Below, one piece after another: positions 26,353 to 34,790 of a stretch of 64,000 nt of DNA. The notes beneath the pieces were generated by a model. It had not been told where the DNA came from. It made no database searches and saw only the letters and a program-made list of their open reading frames with translations. Each line of letters opens with the position of its first letter. The first letter of the stretch is position 1. The stretch spans positions 1,922,001-1,986,000 of the forward strand of contig NZ_LR824569.1 of assembly GCF_903969135.1 (NCBI RefSeq), in the 5' to 3' direction. Origin of the DNA: Chryseobacterium sp. JV274. Its GTDB lineage: Bacteria; Bacteroidota; Bacteroidia; Flavobacteriales; Weeksellaceae. The position numbers and the translations under genes were made by a program.

Positions 26353-27056
26353 AAATTTAAATAATCTTCTTTAGCTCTCTTAAAAAGAGTTTTGTATACA
26401 ATGTAAATAAATAATTTAAAATCTTTGTTTACATAAGCTTTCTTGAGTTGTGAGAAAAAAATGTCTAAAACAGAGCTTTTTTTCAGAAATAACGGAGCAA
26501 TTTCTCCATTTGTTAATGCTTCATGAAACTGTAAATCTTTTTTTTCATATCCTATCACTACATTTAAGAGCGTTTGAGGGATATGAGAATCTGAACTCCA
26601 AATTACAGGCTTTTTATATTTCAAAGCCAATAGATAGGACTTGTAATTATTAATAACTGATGATCTGGAATTAAATATTTCTATGACATCAACTGCTTGT
26701 GCCAGTTCTTCTATTTGTCTGTGTCCGTCGTAGGGATGCGGTAAAATCAGTAGGGCATTTTGTTCTTTTGCATTTTTATAAAACTCCTGCCATCTCATAT
26801 CTGTTATTTCATTCTTCAAATTTAATGCAATAACATCTCCTCTATCAGTCTTATATTCTGCAGCAGTAGGAATCTCTACATTCAGATTTTGTTCTTTTAC
26901 TTTTTTCTGAAGTTCTAAGCTCCCTTTTATAGTATCATGGTCCGTTAAAACAACAAAATCAAGTTTTTTCTCTTTTATTATTTTAATTATTTTTTCAAGT
27001 GTATTAATTCCGTCATAGGAATAGGTACTATGAAAATGAAAAATTCCTTTTTTCAT
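26349..27056 (-). CDS. PHP-domain phosphoesterase
   Basis: A 235-residue protein with a PHP domain: HFHSTYSYDG (HxH metal motif) at residues 5-14, VVLTDHDTIKGSLEL (TDHD), IPTAAEYKTDRGDVIAL (the Glu ligand), LILPHPYDGH (His) and WSSDSHIP (Asp-Ser-His). All metal ligands are present, so it should be an active phosphoesterase with a histidinol-phosphatase-like site. ATG at 27056 places the metal motif next to the N terminus; another ATG at 27092 would overlap the previous gene by 31 bases and is possible. It overlaps wzx by 4 bases and follows the ATP-grasp gene. Its substrate is unknown; with the ATP-grasp and deacetylase genes it may form a modification set. Confidence 0.85.
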   Translation of the reverse strand: MKKGIFHFHSTYSYDGINTLEKIIKIIKEKKLDFVVLTDHDTIKGSLELQKKVKEQNLNVEIPTAAEYKTDRGDVIALNLKNEITDMRWQEFYKNAKEQNALLILPHPYDGHRQIEELAQAVDVIEIFNSRSSVINNYKSYLLALKYKKPVIWSSDSHIPQTLLNVVIGYEKKDLQFHEALTNGEIAPLFLKKSSVLDIFFSQLKKAYVNKDFKLFIYIVYKTLFKRAKEDYLNL

Positions 27057-27061
27057 CTCAT

Positions 27062-28129
27062 TTACTTTGAGAACATTTTTTTTATCGTCCATAGTAATTT
27101 AATTGAATCAACGAAAAAGTTTTCAAACAGATTCGTATAAGAGTCCTTATAAAAATATTCTTTTATTTTATACAGTTTTCCTGTTTTAAATAAAACCAAA
27201 AGATCTCCATCTAATACCCAGAAGAACTTTTTTTCAACATCATATCTTTTTTCAATTTGTTCTTCCACATTATTTGAATAAGCTTCAATCAAAGTTTTAC
27301 CGAAATTGAGTCCTAATGCATAAGATAAATCTAATGAACCCCAAAATTTGGGATTCAACTCTATTAAATAATATTGCTGTTTCGTCTCATCATATTTATA
27401 TTCAATCATTAGTGGACCGGACCAATTTAAATATTCTATAATTTGTTTAGATACATTAAACATTTTTTCACAAAAAATAGATTTGGCTGCCGTACTGGAT
27501 CCTCCTGTAATTGGTATTTCTCTAATACGTTGATGCATGTAATAACTAATGATTTTACCTTCTTTAGCGATACAAAAAAAGCCCCTTCCTACTCCTGATA
27601 CCTGTTCCTGCATTAATAGTTTTACTCCCCCTGACAAGTATTTTTCTATTTTTTCGAATTCGGAGTCAGAACCTAATTTTACATAAAACGGGTCAAATTT
27701 AGCTAAACTTTCATTGCTCGATTTAACAACACAATTCTTATCTCTACTATATAGCCTTAAATCCTCCAGATTTGCAAATAATCTGCATTCAGGATAATAT
27801 ACATCCTTAAGAGAGTTCAAAATTACCATTTTATCTTTATTTAATGCTATTTCAAGACTCTCTTTTGTAGGGATTAAACATAGTTCCCTATATTTTTCTG
27901 AGCATATCTTTACTGCCTCGCTTCCTACCGGGATTATGAATTCAGGTTTAATTTGTTTAACAGATTCTTCTAAACTTCCTACAATATAATCTTTACAATA
28001 TCCCAATCTTTTTGTAAAAAAAACGGCTTCTTTGTCTGTAGCAAAAATTTCGTGCACATTTTCTCTGTACAATTCCCGTTGTATCGCTATAGAGTTTTTA
28101 TAATTTGCATCTGTTATCAAAATTCTCAT
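27062..28129 (-). CDS. ATP-grasp domain protein (carboxylate-amine ligase-like)
   Basis: A 355-residue ATP-grasp enzyme. The N terminus is a Rossmann-like preATP-grasp domain (MRILITDANYKNSIAIQREL, FIIPVGSEAVKICSE, PTKESLEIALNKDKM). The ATP-binding core has LMQEQVSGVGRGFFCIA and the metal motif YYLIELNPKFWGSLDLSYALG, where Glu, Asn and Lys/Arg coordinate ATP-Mg. Enzymes of this kind join a carboxylate to an amine or thiol. In this locus it may attach an amino acid to a uronic acid or to a free amine on the glycan. It overlaps the deacetylase gene by 4 bases. It resembles the ATP-grasp proteins annotated as carbamoyl-phosphate-synthase-like. Confidence 0.85.
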   Translation of the reverse strand: MRILITDANYKNSIAIQRELYRENVHEIFATDKEAVFFTKRLGYCKDYIVGSLEESVKQIKPEFIIPVGSEAVKICSEKYRELCLIPTKESLEIALNKDKMVILNSLKDVYYPECRLFANLEDLRLYSRDKNCVVKSSNESLAKFDPFYVKLGSDSEFEKIEKYLSGGVKLLMQEQVSGVGRGFFCIAKEGKIISYYMHQRIREIPITGGSSTAAKSIFCEKMFNVSKQIIEYLNWSGPLMIEYKYDETKQQYYLIELNPKFWGSLDLSYALGLNFGKTLIEAYSNNVEEQIEKRYDVEKKFFWVLDGDLLVLFKTGKLYKIKEYFYKDSYTNLFENFFVDSIKLLWTIKKMFSK

Positions 28130-29505
28130 ACTGACTTTGTGTTATTCAAGGTTGAGCAGAATTCAAGTATCTGACAATATAATTCTTTCTTTTTTTCACT
28201 TTCAAATTCATCATTATGCCAAAGTAATGAAAATCTTCCTCCAACTTTATAACACTGAAGGACTATTTTTTTTACGTAATGAAGAGCTTCATCATTATCT
28301 ATACTTATTTTAGAGTAATCTAAAACACTTCCTTCCATTACAATTAAAGGTTGTATTTCTACATTCAAAACTAATTTTTTATAGATATCAAACGGTTTGT
28401 AGGGAAAACATGTTCCGCACCTAAAACCACCTGTTTCGTGAAAGGTTAAGGTATTATCATACTTCTGCCCTACTTGGGAAATTTGTCTTAGTGTTTCAAG
28501 AAAATTAATTCTTAAATAATGCATTCTACCTCCAAGATCTGTAGGGATATTCAGTTCAGACAAAATTGTTCTGAGCTTCATCCACTCTGTCTTAATCTTA
28601 AATTTTGATGATGCACTGTAACTATAATGAATTCCTACTTCGTGGCCTCTACCGTCAATTTTTTTTATAAGACGTTTTACAAAATTGGTATAGTTATATC
28701 TAAAATCAAATTTAAAAGAGGTATTGCTTGGAATAAAATAAAACTTACTGGTTATACCGTGTTTATCTGAAACATCCATAATCCAATCAAATGTATTTGA
28801 AGCCTCATTATCAAAAAAAAATTTCCTATCAGTCAAATAAGAAAAAGCCAATCGGGGTCTTTTCACTAAATCTATAAGAAAAAGCGTAAAGAATTTAGTT
28901 TTTGGAACACTGATATATCTGGATATTTTATCAACATCATGACTTACTTCGTAAGAAAATCTATTTTGCTTACAATCAATACCAGAGGCTAAAAGCATAC
29001 TTCCAATAAAATAAATCCACTCATCAACTATTGGTCGCAAGTATAATTCATCCTTACATAAATGAGAGTTTTTCAACTCAAATCTGGAATGTTTGTCTTC
29101 AGATTTCACTCCATATTCCTCTAATCTATTGAGAGACCATATCATGTATGATACGAAGTCATAATTTACTGTGAAAACATTGTTTTCTTTCCTTATAAAC
29201 CAGTCTATTTCCGAAACCCCAAATAAAACCAAATTCTCATTTGGAATCTCTAGCCCTGTTGTTTTTGAAATAGATTCTCCAGACACATAACAGAAGGCAT
29301 TTTCTTTATTGAAAAATGCTTGTCTTCCATTATTAGTAAAGTTAATAGTTGCAAAATGGTTTTTCTTAGAAAAAATCAGACAAAAATGACCATCAGAAAA
29401 TTTAACCTGGACATCTACATCAAATCTCTCTCTAAAAATGTTACCAACCCAATCTTGCAGCAGATTATCTGAAAGTATTTTTAGGAAATAATTACTTGTT
29501 ACCAA
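28126..29505 (-). CDS. Polysaccharide deacetylase family protein with extra N-terminal domain
   Basis: A 459-residue protein. The N-terminal half (about residues 1-190) is unassigned. The rest resembles divergent NodB/WbmS-type carbohydrate esterases: SHDVDKI (metal Asp motif), FYFIPSNTSFKFD, GHEVGIHYSYSAS (His-x(3)-His metal pair), GGRMHYLRIN (catalytic Arg), FHETGGFRCGTCFPY and LLWHNDEF (His). Such enzymes remove N-acetyl groups from sugars or glycans. No signal peptide is visible, so it may act in the cytoplasm on a nucleotide- or lipid-linked sugar. The frame starts with TTG at 29505; no ATG exists for 120 codons and a stop lies five codons upstream. It is followed directly by the ATP-grasp gene with a 4-base overlap. 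Confidence 0.83.
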   Translation of the reverse strand: MVTSNYFLKILSDNLLQDWVGNIFRERFDVDVQVKFSDGHFCLIFSKKNHFATINFTNNGRQAFFNKENAFCYVSGESISKTTGLEIPNENLVLFGVSEIDWFIRKENNVFTVNYDFVSYMIWSLNRLEEYGVKSEDKHSRFELKNSHLCKDELYLRPIVDEWIYFIGSMLLASGIDCKQNRFSYEVSHDVDKISRYISVPKTKFFTLFLIDLVKRPRLAFSYLTDRKFFFDNEASNTFDWIMDVSDKHGITSKFYFIPSNTSFKFDFRYNYTNFVKRLIKKIDGRGHEVGIHYSYSASSKFKIKTEWMKLRTILSELNIPTDLGGRMHYLRINFLETLRQISQVGQKYDNTLTFHETGGFRCGTCFPYKPFDIYKKLVLNVEIQPLIVMEGSVLDYSKISIDNDEALHYVKKIVLQCYKVGGRFSLLWHNDEFESEKKKELYCQILEFCSTLNNTKSV

Positions 29506-29529
29506 AATTTTTAAATATTATGAAATTTT

Positions 29530-30540
29530 CTACTTTTTATCATATATTCTCTCAATAATATCCACCACTTTAAGCCCTTCCAGAGCATTCGTAGTAATAG
29601 TATTTCTCCCTTTCAATACATCAACAACATTTTCAATAATGTAATGGTGATTGGCAGCAGATCCTTTATAAGCACCATAATCATTTCCAGGATTTGTTGG
29701 AGCTAATTCCGGCATTACATAGTCTTTTATATTACAGACTTCTACTTTGTCCATATACTGCCCACCGATTTTCACAGCTCCATGTTCTGCAATGATTGTC
29801 ATTGAACTTTCAAGGTTTTGATTCCAAACAGAAGTAGAATAATTTAAGGAACCCATTCCTCCGTCTACAAAATCAAAGCTGACGAAACCTGAATCTTCAA
29901 AATCAGTAAGCGTTTCATGATTAAAATCTGCAAATTTCGCCTGAATATTGGTAATATCTCCGAATAACCAATACATGATATCTATAAAGTGAGAAAACTG
30001 CGTGAATAAAGTTCCGCCATCCAGTTCTTTCTTTCCGTGCCATGATTCCGGTTTGTAATATCGGTCATCACGATTCCAGTAGCAATTAAGCTGAACCATA
30101 AATATTTTTCCCAGTTTTCCGCTCTCTACCATTTCTTTTACCCAGACAGAAGGTGGCGAGTATCTGTTTTGCATCACTGCAAAAACTTGTTTATGTTTAT
30201 GCAACGCCTGAAAAATAAGTTTTTCAGCATGCTGTTTCTTCAGCGCCATTGGTTTTTCTACCACAACATGCTTTCCTGCATCTATCACTTTATAAGACTG
30301 TTCAAAATGGAATCCGTTTGGAGAAGCGATATTAATAACATCCACTTCGATTCCGGAAGCTAAAAATTCATCCAGTGATGCAAAAAAGGGAACGTCATAA
30401 TTTTCAATTCCCAATACTGATTTATCTTTAACATCAATCAGTCCTACCAACTCACATTCATCATTTCTTGAGATCATTTCGGCGTGTCTTTTTCCGATAT
30501 GCCCGCAGCCTACTACTGCAAATTTTATTTTTTCACTCAT
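29530..30540 (-). CDS. wbpB: WbpB/WlbA-like UDP-N-acetyl-glucuronate 3-dehydrogenase (Gfo/Idh/MocA family)
   Basis: A 336-residue Gfo/Idh/MocA oxidoreductase. Rossmann motif FAVVGCGHIGKRHAEM at residues 6-21, catalytic HVVVEKPMALK (Glu-Lys-Pro), and DGGTLFTQFSHFIDIMYWLF with the conserved His. WbpB oxidises the C3 hydroxyl of UDP-GlcNAcA with NAD+, giving a 3-keto sugar. The enzyme-bound NADH is reoxidised with 2-oxoglutarate, which yields 2-hydroxyglutarate. It lies directly with wbpD- and wbpE-like genes (gaps of 10-12 bases), which fixes the assignment better than the sequence alone. Confidence 0.88.
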   Translation of the reverse strand: MSEKIKFAVVGCGHIGKRHAEMISRNDECELVGLIDVKDKSVLGIENYDVPFFASLDEFLASGIEVDVINIASPNGFHFEQSYKVIDAGKHVVVEKPMALKKQHAEKLIFQALHKHKQVFAVMQNRYSPPSVWVKEMVESGKLGKIFMVQLNCYWNRDDRYYKPESWHGKKELDGGTLFTQFSHFIDIMYWLFGDITNIQAKFADFNHETLTDFEDSGFVSFDFVDGGMGSLNYSTSVWNQNLESSMTIIAEHGAVKIGGQYMDKVEVCNIKDYVMPELAPTNPGNDYGAYKGSAANHHYIIENVVDVLKGRNTITTNALEGLKVVDIIERIYDKK

Positions 30541-30550
30541 TTGTATGTTT

Positions 30551-31123
30551 TTAAATTTTTGAAACTTTGTTATTTTCTAATTTGTATTTTTCTCCACTTT
30601 CTTCACAAACGGCAATATTTTCTGCATCAAATTGAAGTCTTTGCCCAAATTCGCTCATCCATCCCATCTGTCTGGCAGGGTTTCCTACTACCAATGCATA
30701 ATCCGGTACTTCTTTTGTAACCACAGCTCCTGCTCCAATAAAAGCAAACTGACCTATATTATGGCCACAGACAATAGTTGCATTGGCTCCTATAGACGCT
30801 CCTTTCCCAACATGGGTCTTCAGGTATTCATTTTTTCTGTTTACAGCACTCCTGGGGTTTATTACGTTGGTAAAAACCATTGAAGGTCCTAAAAAGACAT
30901 CATCATCACAGGTTACTCCTTCATAGATAGAAACATTATTCTGAACTTTCACATTCTGTCCTAAAACTACTTGAGGGGAAATGACAACATTTTGACCAAT
31001 ATTACATTTTTCGCCCAAAATGCAACCTGTCATAAGATGTGAAAAGTGCCAAATTTTGGTTCCTTTTCCTATTTGACATCCTTCGTCAATAACCGCCGTT
31101 TCGTGTGCAAAAAAATCTGACAT
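30551..31123 (-). CDS. wbpD: WbpD/WlbB-like UDP-2-acetamido-3-amino-glucuronate N-acetyltransferase
   Basis: A 190-residue left-handed beta-helix acetyltransferase. N terminus FFAHETAVIDEGCQIGKGTKIWHFSH and the repeats CNIGQNVVISPQVVLGQNVK match WbpD, with the conserved NNVSIYEGV, FGPS-like VFLGPSMVFTNVINPRS loop and DYALVVGNPARQMGWM. WbpD uses acetyl-CoA to acetylate the 3-amino group made by WbpE, giving UDP-2,3-diacetamido-2,3-dideoxy-glucuronic acid. It sits between wbpB- and wbpE-like genes. Confidence 0.92.
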   Translation of the reverse strand: MSDFFAHETAVIDEGCQIGKGTKIWHFSHLMTGCILGEKCNIGQNVVISPQVVLGQNVKVQNNVSIYEGVTCDDDVFLGPSMVFTNVINPRSAVNRKNEYLKTHVGKGASIGANATIVCGHNIGQFAFIGAGAVVTKEVPDYALVVGNPARQMGWMSEFGQRLQFDAENIAVCEESGEKYKLENNKVSKI

Positions 31124-31135
31124 ATCTGCTTTATA

Positions 31136-32260
31136 TTAATTAAAATAATTCTTAATTTCTGTAACAATAACATCCAATACTTCCTGATCAAATTCTGTAT
31201 GCACAGGAAGGGAAATCACTTCGGTACAAAGTTGCTCCGTAACAGGAAGACTAAAACCTTCTTCTACATATTGAAGAAAGGCTTCTTGTTTGTAAAGGGG
31301 TAAGGGGTAATATATCATACTTGGAATATTCTTTTCTGCCAAGTATTTTTGTAGTTCATCTCTTTTCCCATTTTTCACTCTAAGGGTATACTGATGGAAT
31401 ACATGGGTAGAGTTTTCAGCTCTTTTGGGTGTTTGAATTTCGGCAATACCTGCAAGATTCTCATCATAATAATCAGCCATTCTGTTTCTGGCAGCTGAGT
31501 ATTCGTCCAAATGTTTTAGCTTAACTTTTAAAACGGCTGCCTGAAGTGTATCCAATCTTGAATTACAGCCTAAAACTTTGTGGTAATATTTCTTTTCCTG
31601 ACCATGGTTGGCTATCATTCTGATTTTTGAAGCCAGGTTATCATCATTCGTCATTAAGGCACCTCCATCACCATAACATCCAAGATTTTTTGACGGAAAA
31701 AATGAGGTACATCCGATATGGCCGATAGTCCCTGTTTTTTTTACAGTTCCATCAGAAAAAGTATAGTCAGACCCAATTGCCTGAGCATTATCTTCTATTA
31801 CAAAAAGATTGTGTGTTTTTGCAAATTCAAGAATCTTCTCCATATTGGCACTTTGCCCATATAAATGAACCGGAACAATGGCTTTGGTATTGGGTGTCAG
31901 ATATTTTTGTAAATCTTCCAGCTCAATATCAAAAGTATCTTCGTTTACATCTACCATTACCGGTTTTAGTCCTAAAAGACCAATAACTTCAGCAGTAGCT
32001 ACATAAGTGAAAGCCGGGCAGATGATTTCGTCATCAGGCTGCAGATCAAGCGCCATCATGGCAATTTGAAGAGCATCTGTTCCATTAGCACAGGGAATAA
32101 CATGTTTTACCCCCAAATATTTTTCAAAATCCTGTTGAAATTCTTTTACAGCAGGACCGTTAATAAATGCTGTATTGTCTATACATTCCTGAATACCGGC
32201 ATCTACGTCTTCTTTTATTTTCAGGTATTGACCTTTAAGGTCAACCATTTGAATTTTCAT
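31136..32260 (-). CDS. wbpE: WbpE/WlbC-like UDP-3-keto-GlcNAcA aminotransferase
   Basis: A 374-residue DegT/DnrJ/EryC1/StrS aminotransferase. Key segments: MKIQMVDLKGQYLKIK, FINGPAVKEFQQDFEKYLG, PCANGTDALQIAMMAL, VIEDNAQAIGSDY, and the PLP Lys in FFPSKNLGCYGDGGALM. These match WbpE, which uses Glu to aminate the 3-keto sugar produced by WbpB, making 2-oxoglutarate that WbpB then uses to reoxidise its NADH. The upstream spacer to lhgO (32261-32297) contains a weak TGCAC/GTGCA hairpin. Confidence 0.92.
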   Translation of the reverse strand: MKIQMVDLKGQYLKIKEDVDAGIQECIDNTAFINGPAVKEFQQDFEKYLGVKHVIPCANGTDALQIAMMALDLQPDDEIICPAFTYVATAEVIGLLGLKPVMVDVNEDTFDIELEDLQKYLTPNTKAIVPVHLYGQSANMEKILEFAKTHNLFVIEDNAQAIGSDYTFSDGTVKKTGTIGHIGCTSFFPSKNLGCYGDGGALMTNDDNLASKIRMIANHGQEKKYYHKVLGCNSRLDTLQAAVLKVKLKHLDEYSAARNRMADYYDENLAGIAEIQTPKRAENSTHVFHQYTLRVKNGKRDELQKYLAEKNIPSMIYYPLPLYKQEAFLQYVEEGFSLPVTEQLCTEVISLPVHTEFDQEVLDVIVTEIKNYFN

Positions 32261-32297
32261 ATCTTTAGTTTTTTGAGTGCACGTAGAGGTGCATATT

Positions 32298-33488
32298 TTA
32301 ATTCACGATAAGCTCACTGATCTTATTACCTATAGAAAGGCAGGAAGTGGCTGCCGGAGAGGGTGCATTTCTAACGTGAATGATATTTCCGTTTTTCACG
32401 ATATCAAAATCATCAATCAATCCTCCATTTCTGTCGCAAGCCTGAGCTCTTACCCCTGAACCTCCTGCTACAAGATCACTTTCCTGTATTTCCGGTAACA
32501 GTTTTTGCAGGGCTTTTGTAAATGCGGATTTGGAAAGTGAACGATGCATTTCTCCCATTCCTGTTTTTCCATATTTTGCTACAATTTTCCTAAACCCCGG
32601 CCATAGCATAGTCTGCATTGTTTCGGTGAAATTGAAATCGAAAAAATGGTATCCTTCCTTTTTGAAAGCCAGCACAGCATTAGGGCCAGCTTCGATATTA
32701 CCATCAATCATCCTGGTAAAGTGTACTCCAAGGAATGGAAAACTAGGGTCAGGAACCGGGTAAATAAGATGTTTTACCAAATATTTTTTTTCATCCTTAA
32801 TTTTATAATATTCTCCTCTAAACGGAATAATGACCACATCGTTTTTTTCGTTGGTCATTTTGGTGATCTTATCAGAATAAAGTCCTGCGCAGGAAATAAG
32901 TTTTTTGGTTTTAAATTCGGAAATATTGGTGTTTACAATAATTTCAGATCCTTTATCAATGATGTTTTTTACTTCATTATTAAATCTTACTTTTCCTCCT
33001 AATTCCTCAAAAAGTTTTTTTATTTTTTTTGCTATTCCCGGATAGTCAATAATTCCGGTCTGTGGAACTTTGATTGCTTTTACGCCTTCACAATGGGGTT
33101 CAATTTCACGGAATTCTTCTCTTGAAAGGTATTTTAAATCCTGCAGACCGTTTTCAACTCCTCTTTTATAAATATTATCCAAGAGGGGTAATTCTTCCTG
33201 TGAAGTAGCTACGATTATTTTACCGCAAAGGTCATATCTTATTCCATATTTCTCGGCAAAATTAATTACCGAGTTATATCCTTCGATACAGTTTTTTGCT
33301 TTAAGGCTGCCTGGTTTATAATAAATCCCACTGTGGATTACTCCACTGTTGTGTCCCGATTGGTGTAATGCCACATCATTTTCTTTTTCCAAAATTAAAA
33401 TTTTAGAATCAGGATTTTTCAGCTTAGTCTGATAGGCTGTAGCCAATCCTACCAAACCTGCACCAATGATTATAATATCATAGTTCAT
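32298..33488 (-). CDS. lhgO: L-2-hydroxyglutarate oxidase
   Basis: A 396-residue FAD-dependent oxidase of the DAO family. N-terminal FAD motif DIIIIGAGLVGLATAYQ, then LILEKENDVALHQSGHNSGVIHSGIYY (the His-Ser-Gly stretch typical of LhgO), VPQTGIIDYPGIAKKI, and the C-terminal GGSGVRAQACDRNGGLIDDF. LhgO oxidises L-2-hydroxyglutarate to 2-oxoglutarate and passes electrons to the membrane quinone pool. It lies between the nucleotide-sugar dehydrogenase and wbpE-like gene on one transcript, so it is likely a pathway accessory that recycles the hydroxyglutarate from the WbpB reaction, rather than part of general catabolism. Confidence 0.92.
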   Translation of the reverse strand: MNYDIIIIGAGLVGLATAYQTKLKNPDSKILILEKENDVALHQSGHNSGVIHSGIYYKPGSLKAKNCIEGYNSVINFAEKYGIRYDLCGKIIVATSQEELPLLDNIYKRGVENGLQDLKYLSREEFREIEPHCEGVKAIKVPQTGIIDYPGIAKKIKKLFEELGGKVRFNNEVKNIIDKGSEIIVNTNISEFKTKKLISCAGLYSDKITKMTNEKNDVVIIPFRGEYYKIKDEKKYLVKHLIYPVPDPSFPFLGVHFTRMIDGNIEAGPNAVLAFKKEGYHFFDFNFTETMQTMLWPGFRKIVAKYGKTGMGEMHRSLSKSAFTKALQKLLPEIQESDLVAGGSGVRAQACDRNGGLIDDFDIVKNGNIIHVRNAPSPAATSCLSIGNKISELIVN

Positions 33489-33494
33489 GATCTG

Positions 33495-34790
33495 TTACAG
33501 TCTTGCATCTACCAGATTTCTGTCTAAACATGCTTTGGTATCAAAAACCACAGCATTTTCTTTTTTAAGTTGATCCAGATCCATTTCCAGGAACTCATTA
33601 TGAGATACTGCAATAACTAAAGAATCATACTTTTTACCTTCCTGAAGAGCATCCAGAATATCAATTCCATATTCATGTTTCACTTCCTCTTTGCTAGCCC
33701 ACGGATCATAAATATCCACATTTACTCCGTAATCAGCAAGTTCTCTATAAATATCAACAACTTTCGTATTTCTGACATCCGGACAGTTTTCTTTGAATGT
33801 AACTCCTAAAATCAAGGCATTAGAATTTTTGATCACTCCACCTTTTGCAATAAGAAGTTTCACTACTTTGGCTGCAACAAACTTTGCAATAGAATCGTTT
33901 ACACGTCTTCCTGATAAAATAACATCCGGATGATACCCTAATTGCTCTGCCTTGTGTGCAAGGTAATAAGGATCTACGGAGATACAATGTCCTCCTACTA
34001 ATCCCGGTTTATATTTAAGGAAATTATATTTTGTACCAGCAGCTTCCAATACATCATTGGTATCGATTCCTACTCTATCGAAAATTAAAGCTAATTCGTT
34101 CACAAAAGAAATATTAACATCTCTTTGTGCATTTTCAATAGCTTTTGAGGCTTCTGCTACTTTAATGCTGGGTGCTTTATGAGTTCCAGCGGTAATGATT
34201 TTCTTATATAGATTATCTACTTCTTCGGCAATTTTTTCCGTAGAGCCTGAAGTTACTTTTTTAACACTGGTAAGGGTATTTACTTTATCTCCCGGATTAA
34301 TTCTTTCCGGAGAGTACCCTACAAAAAAGTCTTCATTAAACTGAAGTCCCGAATATTTTTCAAGAACCGGTACACATTCTTCTTCTGTACATCCAGGAAA
34401 AACGGTAGATTCATAAATAATAATATCTCCTTTTTTGATAATTTCGCCCAACATTTTTGAGGCAGAAATCAGTGGATTCAAATCCGGAGCGTTATATCTA
34501 TCAATAGGGGTAGGAACTGTTACAATGAATACATTAGCTTCAGAAATATCAGACAACAGGCTTGTTGCCTTATAGCCTAAAGAGCCATTAGATTCATTAT
34601 ATTTTTTCAGTCCGTTATTTAATTTATCAACATCTGCTTCAAGCGTTATATCCTTTCCTTCATTAAGCTGATCAACACGCTGCGTATTAATATCAAATCC
34701 AAAGACAGGATAGTGATCTGCAAATTCAAGAGATAAAGGAAGGCCTACATAACCCTGGCCTATAACCGCTATTTTATATGTTGTTGTCAT
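33495..34790 (-). CDS. wbpA: UDP-N-acetylhexosamine 6-dehydrogenase (WbpA/WbpO/TviB family)
   Basis: A 431-residue UDP-sugar dehydrogenase. NAD-binding N terminus IAVIGQGYVGLPLSLEFAD, FIVTVPTPID, YESTVFPGCTEE, central KVAEASKAIENAQRDVNISFVNELA, catalytic Cys in GLVGGHCISVDPYYLA, and GVTFKENCPDVRNTKVVDI. The family oxidises C6 of UDP-GlcNAc or UDP-GalNAc to the uronic acid. With the WbpB/D/E set it most likely makes UDP-GlcNAcA. The sequence is close to WbpO/TviB types, so the exact epimer is not settled. The stop overlaps the ATG-side end of wzc by one base. Confidence 0.9.
   Translation of the reverse strand: MTTTYKIAVIGQGYVGLPLSLEFADHYPVFGFDINTQRVDQLNEGKDITLEADVDKLNNGLKKYNESNGSLGYKATSLLSDISEANVFIVTVPTPIDRYNAPDLNPLISASKMLGEIIKKGDIIIYESTVFPGCTEEECVPVLEKYSGLQFNEDFFVGYSPERINPGDKVNTLTSVKKVTSGSTEKIAEEVDNLYKKIITAGTHKAPSIKVAEASKAIENAQRDVNISFVNELALIFDRVGIDTNDVLEAAGTKYNFLKYKPGLVGGHCISVDPYYLAHKAEQLGYHPDVILSGRRVNDSIAKFVAAKVVKLLIAKGGVIKNSNALILGVTFKENCPDVRNTKVVDIYRELADYGVNVDIYDPWASKEEVKHEYGIDILDALQEGKKYDSLVIAVSHNEFLEMDLDQLKKENAVVFDTKACLDRNLVDARL

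Noticed and set aside
32278..32293. Terminator between lhgO and wbpE
   Set aside because: A 5-bp stem with no T-run on the minus strand; too weak to end transcription.
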